Below are positions 1-8,873 of a stretch of 64,000 bases of DNA, piece after piece. The first letter of the stretch is position 1. Every line of letters begins with the position of its first letter. The notes beneath the pieces were generated by a model, which had not been told where the DNA came from, did no database searches, and saw only the letters and a program-made list of their open reading frames with translations. The stretch covers positions 311,164-375,163 of the forward strand of contig NZ_NEWK01000002.1 in NCBI RefSeq assembly GCF_002217655.1. Reading direction: 5' to 3'. Both the position numbers and the translations under genes were made by a program. Origin of the DNA: Geobacillus thermocatenulatus (GTDB lineage Bacteria; Bacillota; Bacilli; Bacillales; Anoxybacillaceae).

Positions 1-188
1 TCGGCGCAACGCGGCCGCAAGATGCGCCGCGCGTGCATTGAAAAAGCAGCTGTCCATCGGTGCAGATGCCGCCATCTGACCGGGACAGCCGCCTCACAGG
101 CAATGCCTCAGCGCCCGCTCGGGACGGCTTCGGACAAAGCAGCCGCCCCTTCGAATGGGCAGGGTGCACGATATTCGAGCGGCCTTAT
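1..188. other. Window edge, no confident gene
   Basis: A + strand frame open from the window edge ends at a TGA at 77-79 and could be the tail of a gene lying mostly outside the window; its last residues read KKQLSIGADAAI, which I do not recognise. The remaining bases up to the end of the threonine ammonia-lyase gene contain no ORF with a ribosome-binding site and no convincing T-tailed hairpin. Confidence 0.2.
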
Positions 189-1400
189 TCAACGGTAAAA
201 TTGCACATCATATCCTTCTTTCAACAACACTTGGTAGATTTGTTGAATGTGGTCTTCGTTTTTCGTCTCGAGCGAGAAGTGAATTTCCGCCTGGCCCGGC
301 AGCACTTTGGCGCCGATGCGCTGATGGTGGATCGACATCACGTTTGCCTCAAGCTCCGCAATAATGCGCAGCAGCTTGTTCAGCTGGCCCGGCTTGTCGG
401 AGATGACCGTTGTAAACGTCACAAACCGGCCTGCTTCGACAAGCCCCCGCTCAATGATGCGGGAAATCAACGTCACATCGACGTTGCCGCCGCTTAGCAC
501 AGCGGCGACTTTTTTGCCGCGAAACGGCAGCTTTTGATACAACAATGCCGCCAACGGACAAGCTGCCGCCCCTTCGATTAACAGCTTGTTCCGCTCGAGC
601 ACATACAGCATCGTCCGGGAAATTTCCGCCTCTTCCACGCATACAACGCCATCGACGTATTGCTCAATGTATTGGTACGTAATATTGCCCGGCTTTTTCA
701 CGGCAATCCCATCGGCGATCGTATTCGATGCGGCAATGGAGACGGGCTGTTTATGGCGTATGGCCGCCGTCATGCCGGGGCAAGCCGATGACTCAACGCC
801 GTACACTTCAACCGACGGCTTCAGCTGTTTTAACGTAAGCGCCACCCCCGCAAGCAACCCGCCGCCGCCGACCGGGCAAAGAACGACATCGACGTCGGGA
901 AGCTGCTCGATCAGCTCTAAGCCGATCGTCCCTTGGCCGGCCATCACCGCTAAGTCGTCAAACGGATGAACAAATGTCATCCCCCGTTCACGTTGCAACT
1001 CTAACGCATATTCCAAAGACTCGTCAAACACATCGCCGTACAGCACGACTTCCGCCCCGTAGCTTTTCGTCGCTTCAATTTTGCTGAGCGGCGCCCCTTT
1101 CGGCATGACAATCGTGCAAGGAATGCCGAGCATGCCGCTTGCGTAGGCGACCCCTTGGGCGTGGTTGCCGGCCGAGGCGGCGATGACGCCTCGCGCCCTT
1201 TCTTCTTCCGTGAGCGACATAATTTTATTGAATGAGCCTCTTACCTTAAACGAACCTGTTTTTTGCAAATTTTCCAGTTTCATATACACGTCATTGCCGG
1301 ACAGCCGGCTGAACGTCTGCGAATGCTCAAGCGGCGTTTGGTGGACGATGCCTTTCATTTTCGCTCGCGCTTGTTCAATGTCTGTTAACGTCAACATCAT
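189..1400 (-). CDS. ilvA: Threonine ammonia-lyase (threonine dehydratase)
   Basis: PLP enzyme converting L-threonine to 2-oxobutanoate and ammonia, the entry step of isoleucine synthesis. The N-terminal fold-type II domain carries KTGSFKVRG with the PLP lysine and a glycine-rich phosphate loop CPVGGGGLLAG. Roughly the last 75 residues form a single ACT-like domain (starting near RFVTFTTVISDKPGQLNKLL), the usual architecture of the short ~400-residue bacillary enzyme. The upstream in-frame ATG at 1478 lacks a ribosome-binding site, whereas AAAGGGTGG precedes the double ATG at 1400/1397, so I start there (403-404 aa). It stands alone, without other ilv genes. The family is certain; a biosynthetic rather than catabolic role is inferred from the ACT domain. 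Confidence 0.93.
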   Translation of the reverse strand: MMLTLTDIEQARAKMKGIVHQTPLEHSQTFSRLSGNDVYMKLENLQKTGSFKVRGSFNKIMSLTEEERARGVIAASAGNHAQGVAYASGMLGIPCTIVMPKGAPLSKIEATKSYGAEVVLYGDVFDESLEYALELQRERGMTFVHPFDDLAVMAGQGTIGLELIEQLPDVDVVLCPVGGGGLLAGVALTLKQLKPSVEVYGVESSACPGMTAAIRHKQPVSIAASNTIADGIAVKKPGNITYQYIEQYVDGVVCVEEAEISRTMLYVLERNKLLIEGAAACPLAALLYQKLPFRGKKVAAVLSGGNVDVTLISRIIERGLVEAGRFVTFTTVISDKPGQLNKLLRIIAELEANVMSIHHQRIGAKVLPGQAEIHFSLETKNEDHIQQIYQVLLKEGYDVQFYR

Positions 1401-1448
1401 CAAACCACCCTTTCCGATCGGGCGACCGGTTCTTGTTCGCCCCGCTTT

Positions 1449-1478
1449 ATTATATACAAAACATTTCATCGCCGACAA
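1449..1478 (-). promoter_or_regulatory. Putative sigma-A promoter of ilvA
   Basis: On the minus strand TTGTCG (1473-1478) and TATAAT (1449-1454) are separated by 18 bp, about 50 bp upstream of the chosen start. The 409-bp gap 1401-1809 otherwise holds only AT-richer divergent promoter sequence; I see no T-box or CodY-like palindrome in it. Confidence 0.5.
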
Positions 1479-1809
1479 ATGTTGCTTTTCTTTAGTTGGT
1501 TTTGGATTATTTTTAGCATATAGTTTTGTTGCATAAAATCATGTTCAACAAACATCGCTGCAACCCGCTTCCTTTGTCAAACCGTTTGAACGTTGGACTT
1601 GTCCCAAAACATCAGAGTGTTTCTAGGGGAAGAGCTGTCTACGGTCTGTTCTTTTTCTTTTGTGAATATTGTTTATTTAGAACATTGTGCTATAGATATA
1701 GCCGATTGCCAACGGGAAAAAGCGGCCGAAAAGATCGGCGATAGGCAAACGCGAGGGAATTTGCTAATATGAAAGAAAAGCATTCGGAAGACGAAAGGAT
1801 GAAGGGGTT

Positions 1810-2979
1810 GTGACGGAAAAGTTGTACTATACGGCGCCGGATGTTGACGTGTGGACGACAACGGTGACAAGCGTCCGCCAAGACGGCGAAACATACATTG
1901 TCACCTTGGCGGAAACAGCGTTTTACCCGGAAGGCGGCGGCCAACCGTCTGACGCCGGCACGATCGCCGGCTTGCCGGTGCTCGATGTGTTTGACGAAAA
2001 CGGGGAAGTGTATCACCGCCTTCCTGTCCCCCCGGGAATGGGCGCCGTTTCATGCGTCCTTGATAGGAAGCGGCGCCGCGATCATACACAACAGCATAGC
2101 GGCCAACATTTATTATCCGCTGTACTCGTTGAACAGCTCGGCGCCGAAACAGTCGGTTTTCACCTTGGACGCGAGGTCGTCACAATCGACATCACGGCGG
2201 GTGCGCTGACGGAAGCAGACATGCTGGCAGTGGAAAACCGGGCCAACGAACTCATTTACGCGAATCTCCCTGTCGAGACGTATTGGGTGACGCCGGAAGA
2301 AGCAGAACGGATGCCGTTTCGCAAGCGTCCCGATGTTCAAGGTTCTGTCCGTGTTGTCGAGATGAAAGGGATCGATTTATCGGCGTGCTGCGGCACCCAT
2401 GTGAAACGCACGGGCGAAATCGGCGTGATCAAATTGCTGAAAGCAGAGCGCCATCGCGGCATGACGCGTCTTTCCTTTCTTTGCGGCGGCCGGGCGCTTG
2501 CCGACTACCAGCAAACCCACCGCGTCGTGCAGGCGGCAGCAGGGCGGTTCGGGACAAGCCGCGATCAGCTGCTCGACGTGATCGCAAAATGGGAACAAGA
2601 GAAAAAAGAATGGGAAAAACGGCTGCGCCAATACGAGGCAATCGTCTTTGCCGTCGAAGCCGAACGGGCCGCCGCCGAATCAGGCCGTGCAGTGATTGGC
2701 CGTTACGACCAATATGGGGCAAAAGAACTGCAAATGATCGCCCGTCTGATCGCCGACCGTTATGGCAAAACCGCGCTTCTCGCCTCCACCTCCGATTGGC
2801 GCGCCGTGATCGCCAAAGCACCGTCTTCCTTGCTCCACGCAGGGAACTGGCTGAAAGAACAAGCCGCCCTGTTTGGCGGCAAAGGGGGCGGCAACGAGCG
2901 GCAGGGGCAAGCTGCTTTTCCGTCTCGTGAGGCGCTTAGCCAGTTCCTTTTCCGCGTGGAAGCGGCAGGCATCGATTGA
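1810..2979 (+). CDS. Alanyl-tRNA editing protein, AlaX-L type with DHHA1 domain
   Basis: Free-standing homologue of the alanyl-tRNA synthetase editing and C-terminal domains; such proteins hydrolyse mischarged Ser-tRNA(Ala) or Gly-tRNA(Ala) in trans. The zinc site is visible as HTQQHSGQH near residues 92-100 and CCGTH near residue 197. A coiled-coil stretch (WEQEKKEWEKRLRQYE) follows, then a DHHA1-like end with FGGKGGGNERQGQA, as in AlaRS C-termini. There is no class II aminoacylation domain, so it cannot charge tRNA. The start is GTG with AGGATGAAGGGG just upstream. The 389-aa length fits the long AlaX subgroup. Confidence 0.9.
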   Translation: MTEKLYYTAPDVDVWTTTVTSVRQDGETYIVTLAETAFYPEGGGQPSDAGTIAGLPVLDVFDENGEVYHRLPVPPGMGAVSCVLDRKRRRDHTQQHSGQHLLSAVLVEQLGAETVGFHLGREVVTIDITAGALTEADMLAVENRANELIYANLPVETYWVTPEEAERMPFRKRPDVQGSVRVVEMKGIDLSACCGTHVKRTGEIGVIKLLKAERHRGMTRLSFLCGGRALADYQQTHRVVQAAAGRFGTSRDQLLDVIAKWEQEKKEWEKRLRQYEAIVFAVEAERAAAESGRAVIGRYDQYGAKELQMIARLIADRYGKTALLASTSDWRAVIAKAPSSLLHAGNWLKEQAALFGGKGGGNERQGQAAFPSREALSQFLFRVEAAGID

Positions 2980-3113
2980 CAGCGCCTGCCCGCACCCTCC
3001 GGTTTCTTGGATTCGTTTCGTCCCCGTCGAATCGATAGGATGTCCGCCATAGCCAACGGAGGGCGGGTCTTGTACAATAAAAAACGAAATGTGCAGCTAA
3101 GGAGTTTGGAAAG

Positions 3114-4376
3114 ATGAACGATCGACTCGTACAATCGCAAATCGAAGAACTCGAACGAAAGCTGCGCGCTTATGAGCGGTTGGTTAAAAAACTTCCGTTT
3201 CCATTCATCTTCACCGATTACGAAGCGGGAATTTCCATTGAAAAAAAGCGCGGAGAAACCTCACTGCTCCTTCGTTCCATCCCGCCCTCCCCTAAACGGG
3301 AGGCGGAATGGCAGTGGAATATTGATTTACATCGCGACGTACCGTTTGAAAAAGTGGAAGCCTTTTTGACGCCGTTGCTCGATCTTGTTCCACACCATAT
3401 CGTTTTTGTCGACGACAAAGGGATTATCACGCTTTGCAATTTGCAGGCGGCTGTTGACACCGGCGTGGATCGCGACGCCATCATCGGCAAACATATTCGC
3501 GAGCTGCTGAAGCTCCCTGATGAGCTGATCGCGACGCTCGAATCGCTTGAAAAAGGCGAGCCGCTTTATAATTACGAAGTGCTCGACCGATTTTACGGCA
3601 TCGTCAACACCCGTTTGATTTACAACGATGACGGATCGATCAAACGAGTCATCAGTGTGTTTCAGTCGCTCAATATGATGAAAGAAACAGAAAAGCTGGC
3701 GGTCGCTGGCCGCATCGCCGCCGGCATCGCCCATGAAATCCGCAATCCGCTGACGACAGTGCGCGGATATTTGCAACTATTGAAAAGCGATTTGCCGGAT
3801 CGCATCGCCTCGCTCGTTGAGCGGCTTTTAATTCCTGAGCTCGACCGAGCGAACGACATTATCACGGATTTTTTGAATATCGCCAAGCCGGCGGACGTCA
3901 AAATGGAAACGTTCAACTTGCACCGCTTTTTGCGCGACGATGTCGGCGTCCTATTGCAAAGCGAAGCGCTATTGCATAACGTCGACGTCCATTTTGACCT
4001 TGATGACCAGCTTGACGATTACGAAATGAACGGCGACCGCAACCAGCTTTTGCAAGTGTTTTTAAACTTATTTCGCAACGCCGTGGAAGCAAAAGTGGCG
4101 AAAACGATGAAGGTGTCGATCTGCAGCCGAAAAATCAACCATCTTGTTCAGCTTCGCTTCTGCGACGATGGGCCCGGCATTCCGCCGTCGGTCATCGACC
4201 ATGTTTTCGATCCGTTTTTTTCAACGAAGGAAACGGGAACTGGGCTCGGCCTGTCATTATCGAAAAAAATCGTCGAACTGCATCGCGGGACGATGAAAGT
4301 GCAAAGCGACGCGCACGGCACATGTTTTTTGATCGAATTCCCGCTTTGCAGCCAACCGCCGTTTCTTTCGTCATAA
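3114..4376 (+). CDS. Cytoplasmic PAS-domain sensor histidine kinase (sporulation-kinase type)
   Basis: Two-component kinase. A single PAS-like domain lies around residues 85-195 (HHIVFVDDKGIITLCN). The HisKA H-box AGIAHEIRNPLTTVRGYLQLL follows with the phospho-accepting histidine, then the HATPase boxes: N (NRNQLLQVFLNLFRNAVEA), G1 (DDGPGIPP), F and G2 (FFSTKETGTGLGLSLSKKIVELH). No membrane segment is present, so it should sense a cytoplasmic signal. The H-box is typical of the sporulation kinases that feed phosphate to Spo0F, but no response regulator gene is adjacent and the target is inferred. AAGGAG lies 10 bp before the ATG. Confidence 0.88.
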   Translation: MNDRLVQSQIEELERKLRAYERLVKKLPFPFIFTDYEAGISIEKKRGETSLLLRSIPPSPKREAEWQWNIDLHRDVPFEKVEAFLTPLLDLVPHHIVFVDDKGIITLCNLQAAVDTGVDRDAIIGKHIRELLKLPDELIATLESLEKGEPLYNYEVLDRFYGIVNTRLIYNDDGSIKRVISVFQSLNMMKETEKLAVAGRIAAGIAHEIRNPLTTVRGYLQLLKSDLPDRIASLVERLLIPELDRANDIITDFLNIAKPADVKMETFNLHRFLRDDVGVLLQSEALLHNVDVHFDLDDQLDDYEMNGDRNQLLQVFLNLFRNAVEAKVAKTMKVSICSRKINHLVQLRFCDDGPGIPPSVIDHVFDPFFSTKETGTGLGLSLSKKIVELHRGTMKVQSDAHGTCFLIEFPLCSQPPFLSS

Positions 4377-4474
4377 ATCGTTTCCGAAGAGGGGGGGGCA
4401 TCCCAGCTTCGGAAGTGGGGAGATTGATGATTTAGAACAATGTGTCACTTTATCACAGAAAAGGAGGAGCCATT

Positions 4475-5842
4475 ATGGCAACGACCGCTCCGCCCAACAG
4501 CAAATGGCGGCACTTGTTTTCTTTATTTCTTCCTATTTTCATTTCACAAACCGGTGAATATGCTATGAATTTTGTCGATGTCGCCATGTCCGGTCACGCG
4601 AGCACCGAAGATCTTGCCGGCGTGGCAATTGGCTCAAGCCTATGGGTGCCGGTGTTGACCGGCGTTGACGGCATTTTGCTTGCTCTGTCGCCGATCGTCT
4701 CTCACCATTTTGGCGCCGGACGACATGACTCGATCACTCGCGCCGTCACCCAGGCGCTCTACTTGGCAGTCGCGCTTGCTGCCGCCATTGTCCTGATCGG
4801 CGCCGCTTCTGTGCCGTTGATTTTGAAACAAATGTCTTTGGACGAAAACGTTCGGCATATCGCCTTTCATTATTTGCGCGCCTTGTCGTTTGGGATCGTC
4901 CCGTTGTTTCTTTATTCCGTGCTCTGCTATTTCATCGATGCGCTTGGACAAACGAAAGTGACGATGTGGATTACGCTCACCGCCTTGCCGGTCAATATGC
5001 TGTTCAACTGGCTGTTCATCTACGGGCATGGCGGATTTCCATGCCTTGGCGGCATCGGCACTGGGTATGCGACAGCAATCACGTACACATACTGCTTTGC
5101 GGCTGCTGCCTTTGCCGCTTTGAAATTTCGCCGCTTGGCTCCCTATCGTGTACTCGTCCGTTTCTACCGTCCGTCATGGGCCGCATGGAAAGAGTTGCTG
5201 AAAACCGGGGTGCCGATCGGATCGGCCATCTTTTTTGAAACGAGCATTTTCGCTGCGGTGACGCTGCTTGTCGGCCAGTTTGGCGCGGAAACGGTCGCCG
5301 CCCATCAAAGCGCCCTCAACTTCGCCTCCCTGTTGTATATGATCCCGCTCAGCTTATCGATGGCGCTGACGATCGCCGTGGGGGTTGAAGCTGGGGCCAA
5401 CCGTTATGAAGCAGCCAAGCAATATTGCCTGATCGGCATCACCCTCGCCTTGTCCATCGCAGCCGCCGTTGCACTGTTCCTTTTCATTTTCTGCGGCAAT
5501 ATCGCCCGGCTGTATACAAACGACCCGACCGTGGCGGCGTTGACGGAGAAGTTTTTGCTCTATGCGATCTTCTTTCAAGTTTCCGATGCCATCGCCGCTC
5601 CCATCCAAGGAGCGCTCCGAGGCTATAAAGAGGTGAATGCCGTCTTTTGGTCCGCTTTTCTCGCCTATTGGGGCGTTGGCCTTCCGCTTGGCTGCGCGCT
5701 CGCTCTATTGACTGCCGCCGGAGCGTTCGGCTATTGGATCGGCCTGATCGCCGGATTGGCAGCAGGCGCACTGTTTCTCAGCTTTCGCCTGCGGGCCGTT
5801 TGGCGCAGACATGACAGCGGGCATGCGCCGCTCGCCTCCTAA
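4475..5842 (+). CDS. MATE family multidrug/sodium antiporter (NorM-like)
   Basis: Polytopic inner-membrane exporter with about 12 hydrophobic segments and the two-fold repeated MATE architecture; FISQTGEYAMNFVDVAMSGHAS near the N-terminus is typical of the family. Members expel cationic drugs or dyes in exchange for Na+ or H+. An upstream in-frame start at 4442 is rejected because AAAGGAGGAGC sits 5-8 bp before the ATG at 4475, giving 455 aa. The gene lies about 100 bp downstream of the histidine kinase in the same direction, but I see no evidence of shared function. Substrate unknown. Confidence 0.9.
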   Translation: MATTAPPNSKWRHLFSLFLPIFISQTGEYAMNFVDVAMSGHASTEDLAGVAIGSSLWVPVLTGVDGILLALSPIVSHHFGAGRHDSITRAVTQALYLAVALAAAIVLIGAASVPLILKQMSLDENVRHIAFHYLRALSFGIVPLFLYSVLCYFIDALGQTKVTMWITLTALPVNMLFNWLFIYGHGGFPCLGGIGTGYATAITYTYCFAAAAFAALKFRRLAPYRVLVRFYRPSWAAWKELLKTGVPIGSAIFFETSIFAAVTLLVGQFGAETVAAHQSALNFASLLYMIPLSLSMALTIAVGVEAGANRYEAAKQYCLIGITLALSIAAAVALFLFIFCGNIARLYTNDPTVAALTEKFLLYAIFFQVSDAIAAPIQGALRGYKEVNAVFWSAFLAYWGVGLPLGCALALLTAAGAFGYWIGLIAGLAAGALFLSFRLRAVWRRHDSGHAPLAS

Positions 5843-5938
5843 ACGGCCGCTACCCAAACAAAGATTGGTCGAAAAGGCTGTGTTTCTTGAACCTAAACAC
5901 CGCATAAATCGTTGTTTGCACATATGCAGTCATAGGAA

Positions 5939-5967
5939 AAGGTGTCCCGCTCCTTTTGGGACACCTT
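5939..5967. terminator. Intrinsic terminator, GGTGTCCC-type hairpin
   Basis: A perfect 10-bp stem (AAGGTGTCCC / GGGACACCTT) with a 9-nt loop between the convergent MATE and DUF1028 genes. It is AT-rich on both sides and may serve both. A near-identical stem recurs at 41320 and a related one at 63272. Confidence 0.75.
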
Positions 5968-6020
5968 CGCTTTTCACATAACGCCATTCATCCGCCCGAC
6001 CTACAATGCAGCGGCCTTTT

Positions 6021-6914
6021 TTATTTTTCCCCCTGCGGCGACGGCTGCTGTTTCATATACGCGAGCACGTCAAGATCGATTTTCCCTTTTTCCAGTTCGC
6101 GTTCCTCAAAGTTTTCTGTATGTATATACACAGTCAGCGCCTCATAAAGCGCCTCGCTGTCCGCGGCGCGCTCTTTCGGCAAGTAGCCGAGCCGGATCAA
6201 GTGGGCGGCCGCCTCTTCCTTGACCGCACCTTCAACCACAGCCACTTTTTCGGGGCGCGGTTTCTCAAAATAAAGCTGGCGCAGCTCATACAGGCGAATG
6301 AGCTCCTCGATCGGCCGCGGGTGGTCGTCAACGCGCAAATCGATATAGCGGTCATTGTACCCGCCATAACCGCCCCTTTCTTTCACAACGAGCAAGGCAG
6401 CCGATTGCTGCCCGCGGCGGTCGCCCCCCGCCGCCTGGCCGGCCCGAAGCGCCTTTAACAGTCGCTCGGCGAGCGGCCCTTTTGTCTGCTCGAATGTTCT
6501 TCCCATCGCCAGCACCGTTTCCTCCCCGGCTAAAAGGTTGCCTTGCGCTGCATAGTTCGGCCCGGTGATGCCGCCCGCCCACGGATAACATTTTTCTCCG
6601 GTGAACGTCGCCGCTTTCCCTTTGGCGTCAACGATGCCGACTTGGCGCAAATCGCGCTCACTGTCATCGGCAACGAGCAACTCAAGCGTTTCTTGCGCCG
6701 ATTTCCCTTTTGCCATCCATTCGAGGCCGCGCGGTCCGTACGACGTGTTGGCGTACGATTGCGTCGCCAACGCTCCGACACCCGCTTTCGCCCACGGAAC
6801 AACCGCACCAACGCCTAAAAATTTCGATTGAACAGCGATTCCAAGCTCCTCGGTCGCCGGATCGAACGCGACGATCGAAAACGTCGCCACAAGATCTTTT
6901 GGAATATGAATCAT
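6021..6914 (-). CDS. DUF1028 family protein (Ntn-hydrolase-like)
   Basis: The N-terminus (LVATFSIVAFDPATEELGIAVQSKFLGVGAVVPWAKAGVGALATQSYANTSYGPRG) is the hallmark of DUF1028, a family predicted to have an Ntn-hydrolase fold and annotated in some genomes near amino-acid or peptidoglycan catabolism. The C-terminal ~70 residues are charged and helical (a possible peptidoglycan-binding-like appendage in some members). The long ORF begins at 7028, but GGAGGG lies 8 bp before the ATG at 6914, giving 297 aa. Substrate unknown. Confidence 0.85.
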   Translation of the reverse strand: MIHIPKDLVATFSIVAFDPATEELGIAVQSKFLGVGAVVPWAKAGVGALATQSYANTSYGPRGLEWMAKGKSAQETLELLVADDSERDLRQVGIVDAKGKAATFTGEKCYPWAGGITGPNYAAQGNLLAGEETVLAMGRTFEQTKGPLAERLLKALRAGQAAGGDRRGQQSAALLVVKERGGYGGYNDRYIDLRVDDHPRPIEELIRLYELRQLYFEKPRPEKVAVVEGAVKEEAAAHLIRLGYLPKERAADSEALYEALTVYIHTENFEERELEKGKIDLDVLAYMKQQPSPQGEK

Positions 6915-7000
6915 GTCTTTGTCCCTCCACGCAGTTCCCATTTTTCCTCTCTTTGTATAACTTCTCCCCGCCCCTCTCATCCTCCTGCCTCTCTCACCAC

Positions 7001-7045
7001 AAAAATGGCGGGGGACAGCTGCTCTCAAGCCGCCTCCCCCGCGCC
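7001..7045 (-). terminator. Terminator after the first YjcZ gene
   Basis: On the minus strand a stem pairs GGCG/GGGGGA with TCCCCCGCC and is followed by ATTTTTGT, 14 bp after the stop of the microprotein gene at 7059. Confidence 0.6.
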
Positions 7046-7058
7046 GCCCATTATCCGT

Positions 7059-7199
7059 CTAGCACCATGTTGCCCCAACGATAATGAGCAAAATAAACAA
7101 GACGACGATTAACACAAAGCCGTGGCCGTAGCCGCCATAACCCGGGTAGCCGAAGCCATAGCCGCCCCAGCCCCAGCCGCCATAAAAGCCATATGGCAT
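7059..7199 (-). CDS. YjcZ-family sporulation microprotein (46 aa)
   Basis: Gly/Tyr-rich N-terminus (MPYGFYGGWGWGGYGFGYPG...) followed by one C-terminal hydrophobic helix (FVLIVVLFILLIIVGATW), the YjcZ/sporulation membrane microprotein pattern. GAGGAGGTGACGAAT gives an excellent ribosome-binding site. The second of a tandem pair with 7233-7331. Family members are expressed during sporulation and are thought to sit in membranes; molecular function unknown. Confidence 0.88.
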   Translation of the reverse strand: MPYGFYGGWGWGGYGFGYPGYGGYGHGFVLIVVLFILLIIVGATWC

Positions 7200-7232
7200 A
7201 TTCGTCACCTCCTCGCTAGCAAGTAGGGTTCG

Positions 7233-7331
7233 TTAGTACACCCAACCACCGATACATGCGCATCCGACAATAATCAACAAGATGAACAGAACGACGATCA
7301 ACGCGAATCCGCCGCCGTAAGCTGCACCCAT
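7233..7331 (-). CDS. YjcZ-family sporulation microprotein (32 aa)
   Basis: MGAAYGGGFALIVVLFILLIIVGCACIGGWVY: a short glycine-rich head and a single membrane helix with the family's hydrophobic core, ending in a Cys-containing tail. AAGGAGGTGCTGGC provides a strong ribosome-binding site. It is encoded directly upstream of the 46-aa paralogue, with 33 bp between them, so the two are probably co-transcribed. Confidence 0.88.
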   Translation of the reverse strand: MGAAYGGGFALIVVLFILLIIVGCACIGGWVY

Positions 7332-7425
7332 TTGCCAGCACCTCCTTCGCTTTTGTACTAGTAGACTATTCAGAAGCCGAGGAAATGGTTAGATGTTTCG
7401 GAAAAAATGGGTATTTGCCAAAACG

Positions 7426-7452
7426 AAAAAAAAACGGTCCATCCGCGGACCG
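7426..7452 (-). terminator. rarD terminator
   Basis: On the minus strand CGGTCC pairs with GGACCG over a 6-nt loop and runs directly into nine T residues. It begins 3 bp past the rarD stop codon. Confidence 0.85.
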
Positions 7453-7455
7453 ATG

Positions 7456-8385
7456 TTATGCTCCGAGCGAGCTTCGCTTCCATTTTTTCCGCCCTGACGC
7501 CTGCTTGATTTGAACAGCGGAAAACAACATAAGCGCCGCCCAGATGCAGCTAAACGCATAAAAATGCGCTTTCGTAAACGGCTCGCCGAACAAAAAGACG
7601 CCAAGGAGAAGGCTGATCGTCGGGGAAATGTATTGCAAAAAACCAAGTGTTGCCATCGACACACGCTTCGCCCCTTTGGCGAAATACAAAAGCGGCACGG
7701 CCGTCGCTGGCCCAGCTCCAGCCAACAGCGCCCATTGCCACCATTCGGCCGTCTTGACGAGGGCTGGCATTTCGTTGTACACCCATAATAAGTAAACGGC
7801 TGAAAGCGGCATGACGGCCATTGTTTCAAGCGTCAAACCAATGGACGAGTCAACGTTGGCCAGTTTTTTCACTAAGCCGTAAAATCCGAATGTCAACGCG
7901 AGCGATATGGCGACCCACGGAAACACGCCATATTCCACCGTCATCGTCGCCACGCCGGCGGCGGCAAGAAAAACAGCGGCCCACTGCCCAACGCTCAACC
8001 GCTCGCGCAATACGATCGTCCCAAGCGCCACGCTGACAAGCGGGTTGATATAATAGCCAAGACTCGTTTCAACGACATGATGATGATTCACCGCCCATAT
8101 GTAGACAAACCAATTGGCGCTGATGAGCACGGCAGCAACGGCGATCCCCCTTGCCTTAGCCGGCTTACAGCGCATCGTCTGAAGCTCCCGTCGGAAGGCG
8201 CCAAGCTGCCCAGTCGCTGCCAAAAGAATGGCCATAAACACGAACGACCAAACGATGCGGTGCGCCAAAATCTCAAGCGCCGGGCGCGCCTCTAGCAGCT
8301 TCCAGTAAAGCGGCAATACCCCCCACAGCAAGTACGAAGCAACAGTATACAAGATGCCTTGCTTTTCTTCGCTCCAATGCCCCAC
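7456..8385 (-). CDS. rarD: EamA-family transporter RarD
   Basis: A 309-aa drug/metabolite-superfamily permease with about ten hydrophobic segments. The opening (GILYTVASYLLWGVLPLYWKLL) and NHHHVVETSLGYYINPLVSVALG are characteristic of RarD, named for a chloramphenicol-sensitivity phenotype in Pseudomonas. A good AAAAGGAGAAG lies before the ATG. It sits between three YjcZ microprotein genes, all on the minus strand, and has its own terminator. Substrate unknown. Confidence 0.9.
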   Translation of the reverse strand: MGHWSEEKQGILYTVASYLLWGVLPLYWKLLEARPALEILAHRIVWSFVFMAILLAATGQLGAFRRELQTMRCKPAKARGIAVAAVLISANWFVYIWAVNHHHVVETSLGYYINPLVSVALGTIVLRERLSVGQWAAVFLAAAGVATMTVEYGVFPWVAISLALTFGFYGLVKKLANVDSSIGLTLETMAVMPLSAVYLLWVYNEMPALVKTAEWWQWALLAGAGPATAVPLLYFAKGAKRVSMATLGFLQYISPTISLLLGVFLFGEPFTKAHFYAFSCIWAALMLFSAVQIKQASGRKKWKRSSLGA

Positions 8386-8571
8386 GTCGTCTTCTCCTTT
8401 TCCATGATCATTTCTGTTCCATTATACCGCCGTCGCTTCACTTTATCCATCGAAACACTCACCCGCATCGCTCGACGCGGTTGCCCAATGGAGAAGGGGC
8501 GCAGCCGACTACGAGCACCCGCCCCCCTTCGCGGCCCGTTTGACCGCTGCCCTTTCTTATTTTTTCGCTCA

Positions 8572-8658
8572 TCAAGCGACACAGGCACAGCCAACAATAA
8601 TCAGTAAAATGAACAGGACAATGACGACCGTATAACCGCTGTTGACAAAACCGCTCAC
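8572..8658 (-). CDS. YjcZ-family microprotein (28 aa, GTG start)
   Basis: Translates as MSGFVNSGYTVVIVLFILLIIVGCACVA from a GTG with GAAGGAGGTGCCCC upstream. The helix core VLFILLIIVGCAC is almost identical to that of the 32-aa protein at 7233-7331, so the two are paralogues. It lies upstream of rarD, about 190 bp before its start. Confidence 0.85.
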   Translation of the reverse strand: MSGFVNSGYTVVIVLFILLIIVGCACVA

Positions 8659-8873
8659 GGCGGGGCACCTCCTTCATCGATTCACAGGGCCATCATATGC
8701 GCCCGCCCGCCCAAACGGCCAGGCGAATGCCCAAATTTCTATAAAATTGGTGAAAAACGCATTTTCTTCAAAAAGATAGGTCAACAAACGAACGGAAGAG
8801 CCGTTGATCCATTGGCGAAAGCTCCTTGCTGGAGCGTTTTCTCCGTTACATCACCGACCTTCTAGAAAAACGC

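Noticed and set aside
2283-2930. 215-codon ORF in another frame of the AlaX gene
   Set aside because: Arg-rich shadow with no family resemblance; AlaX frame has zinc motifs.
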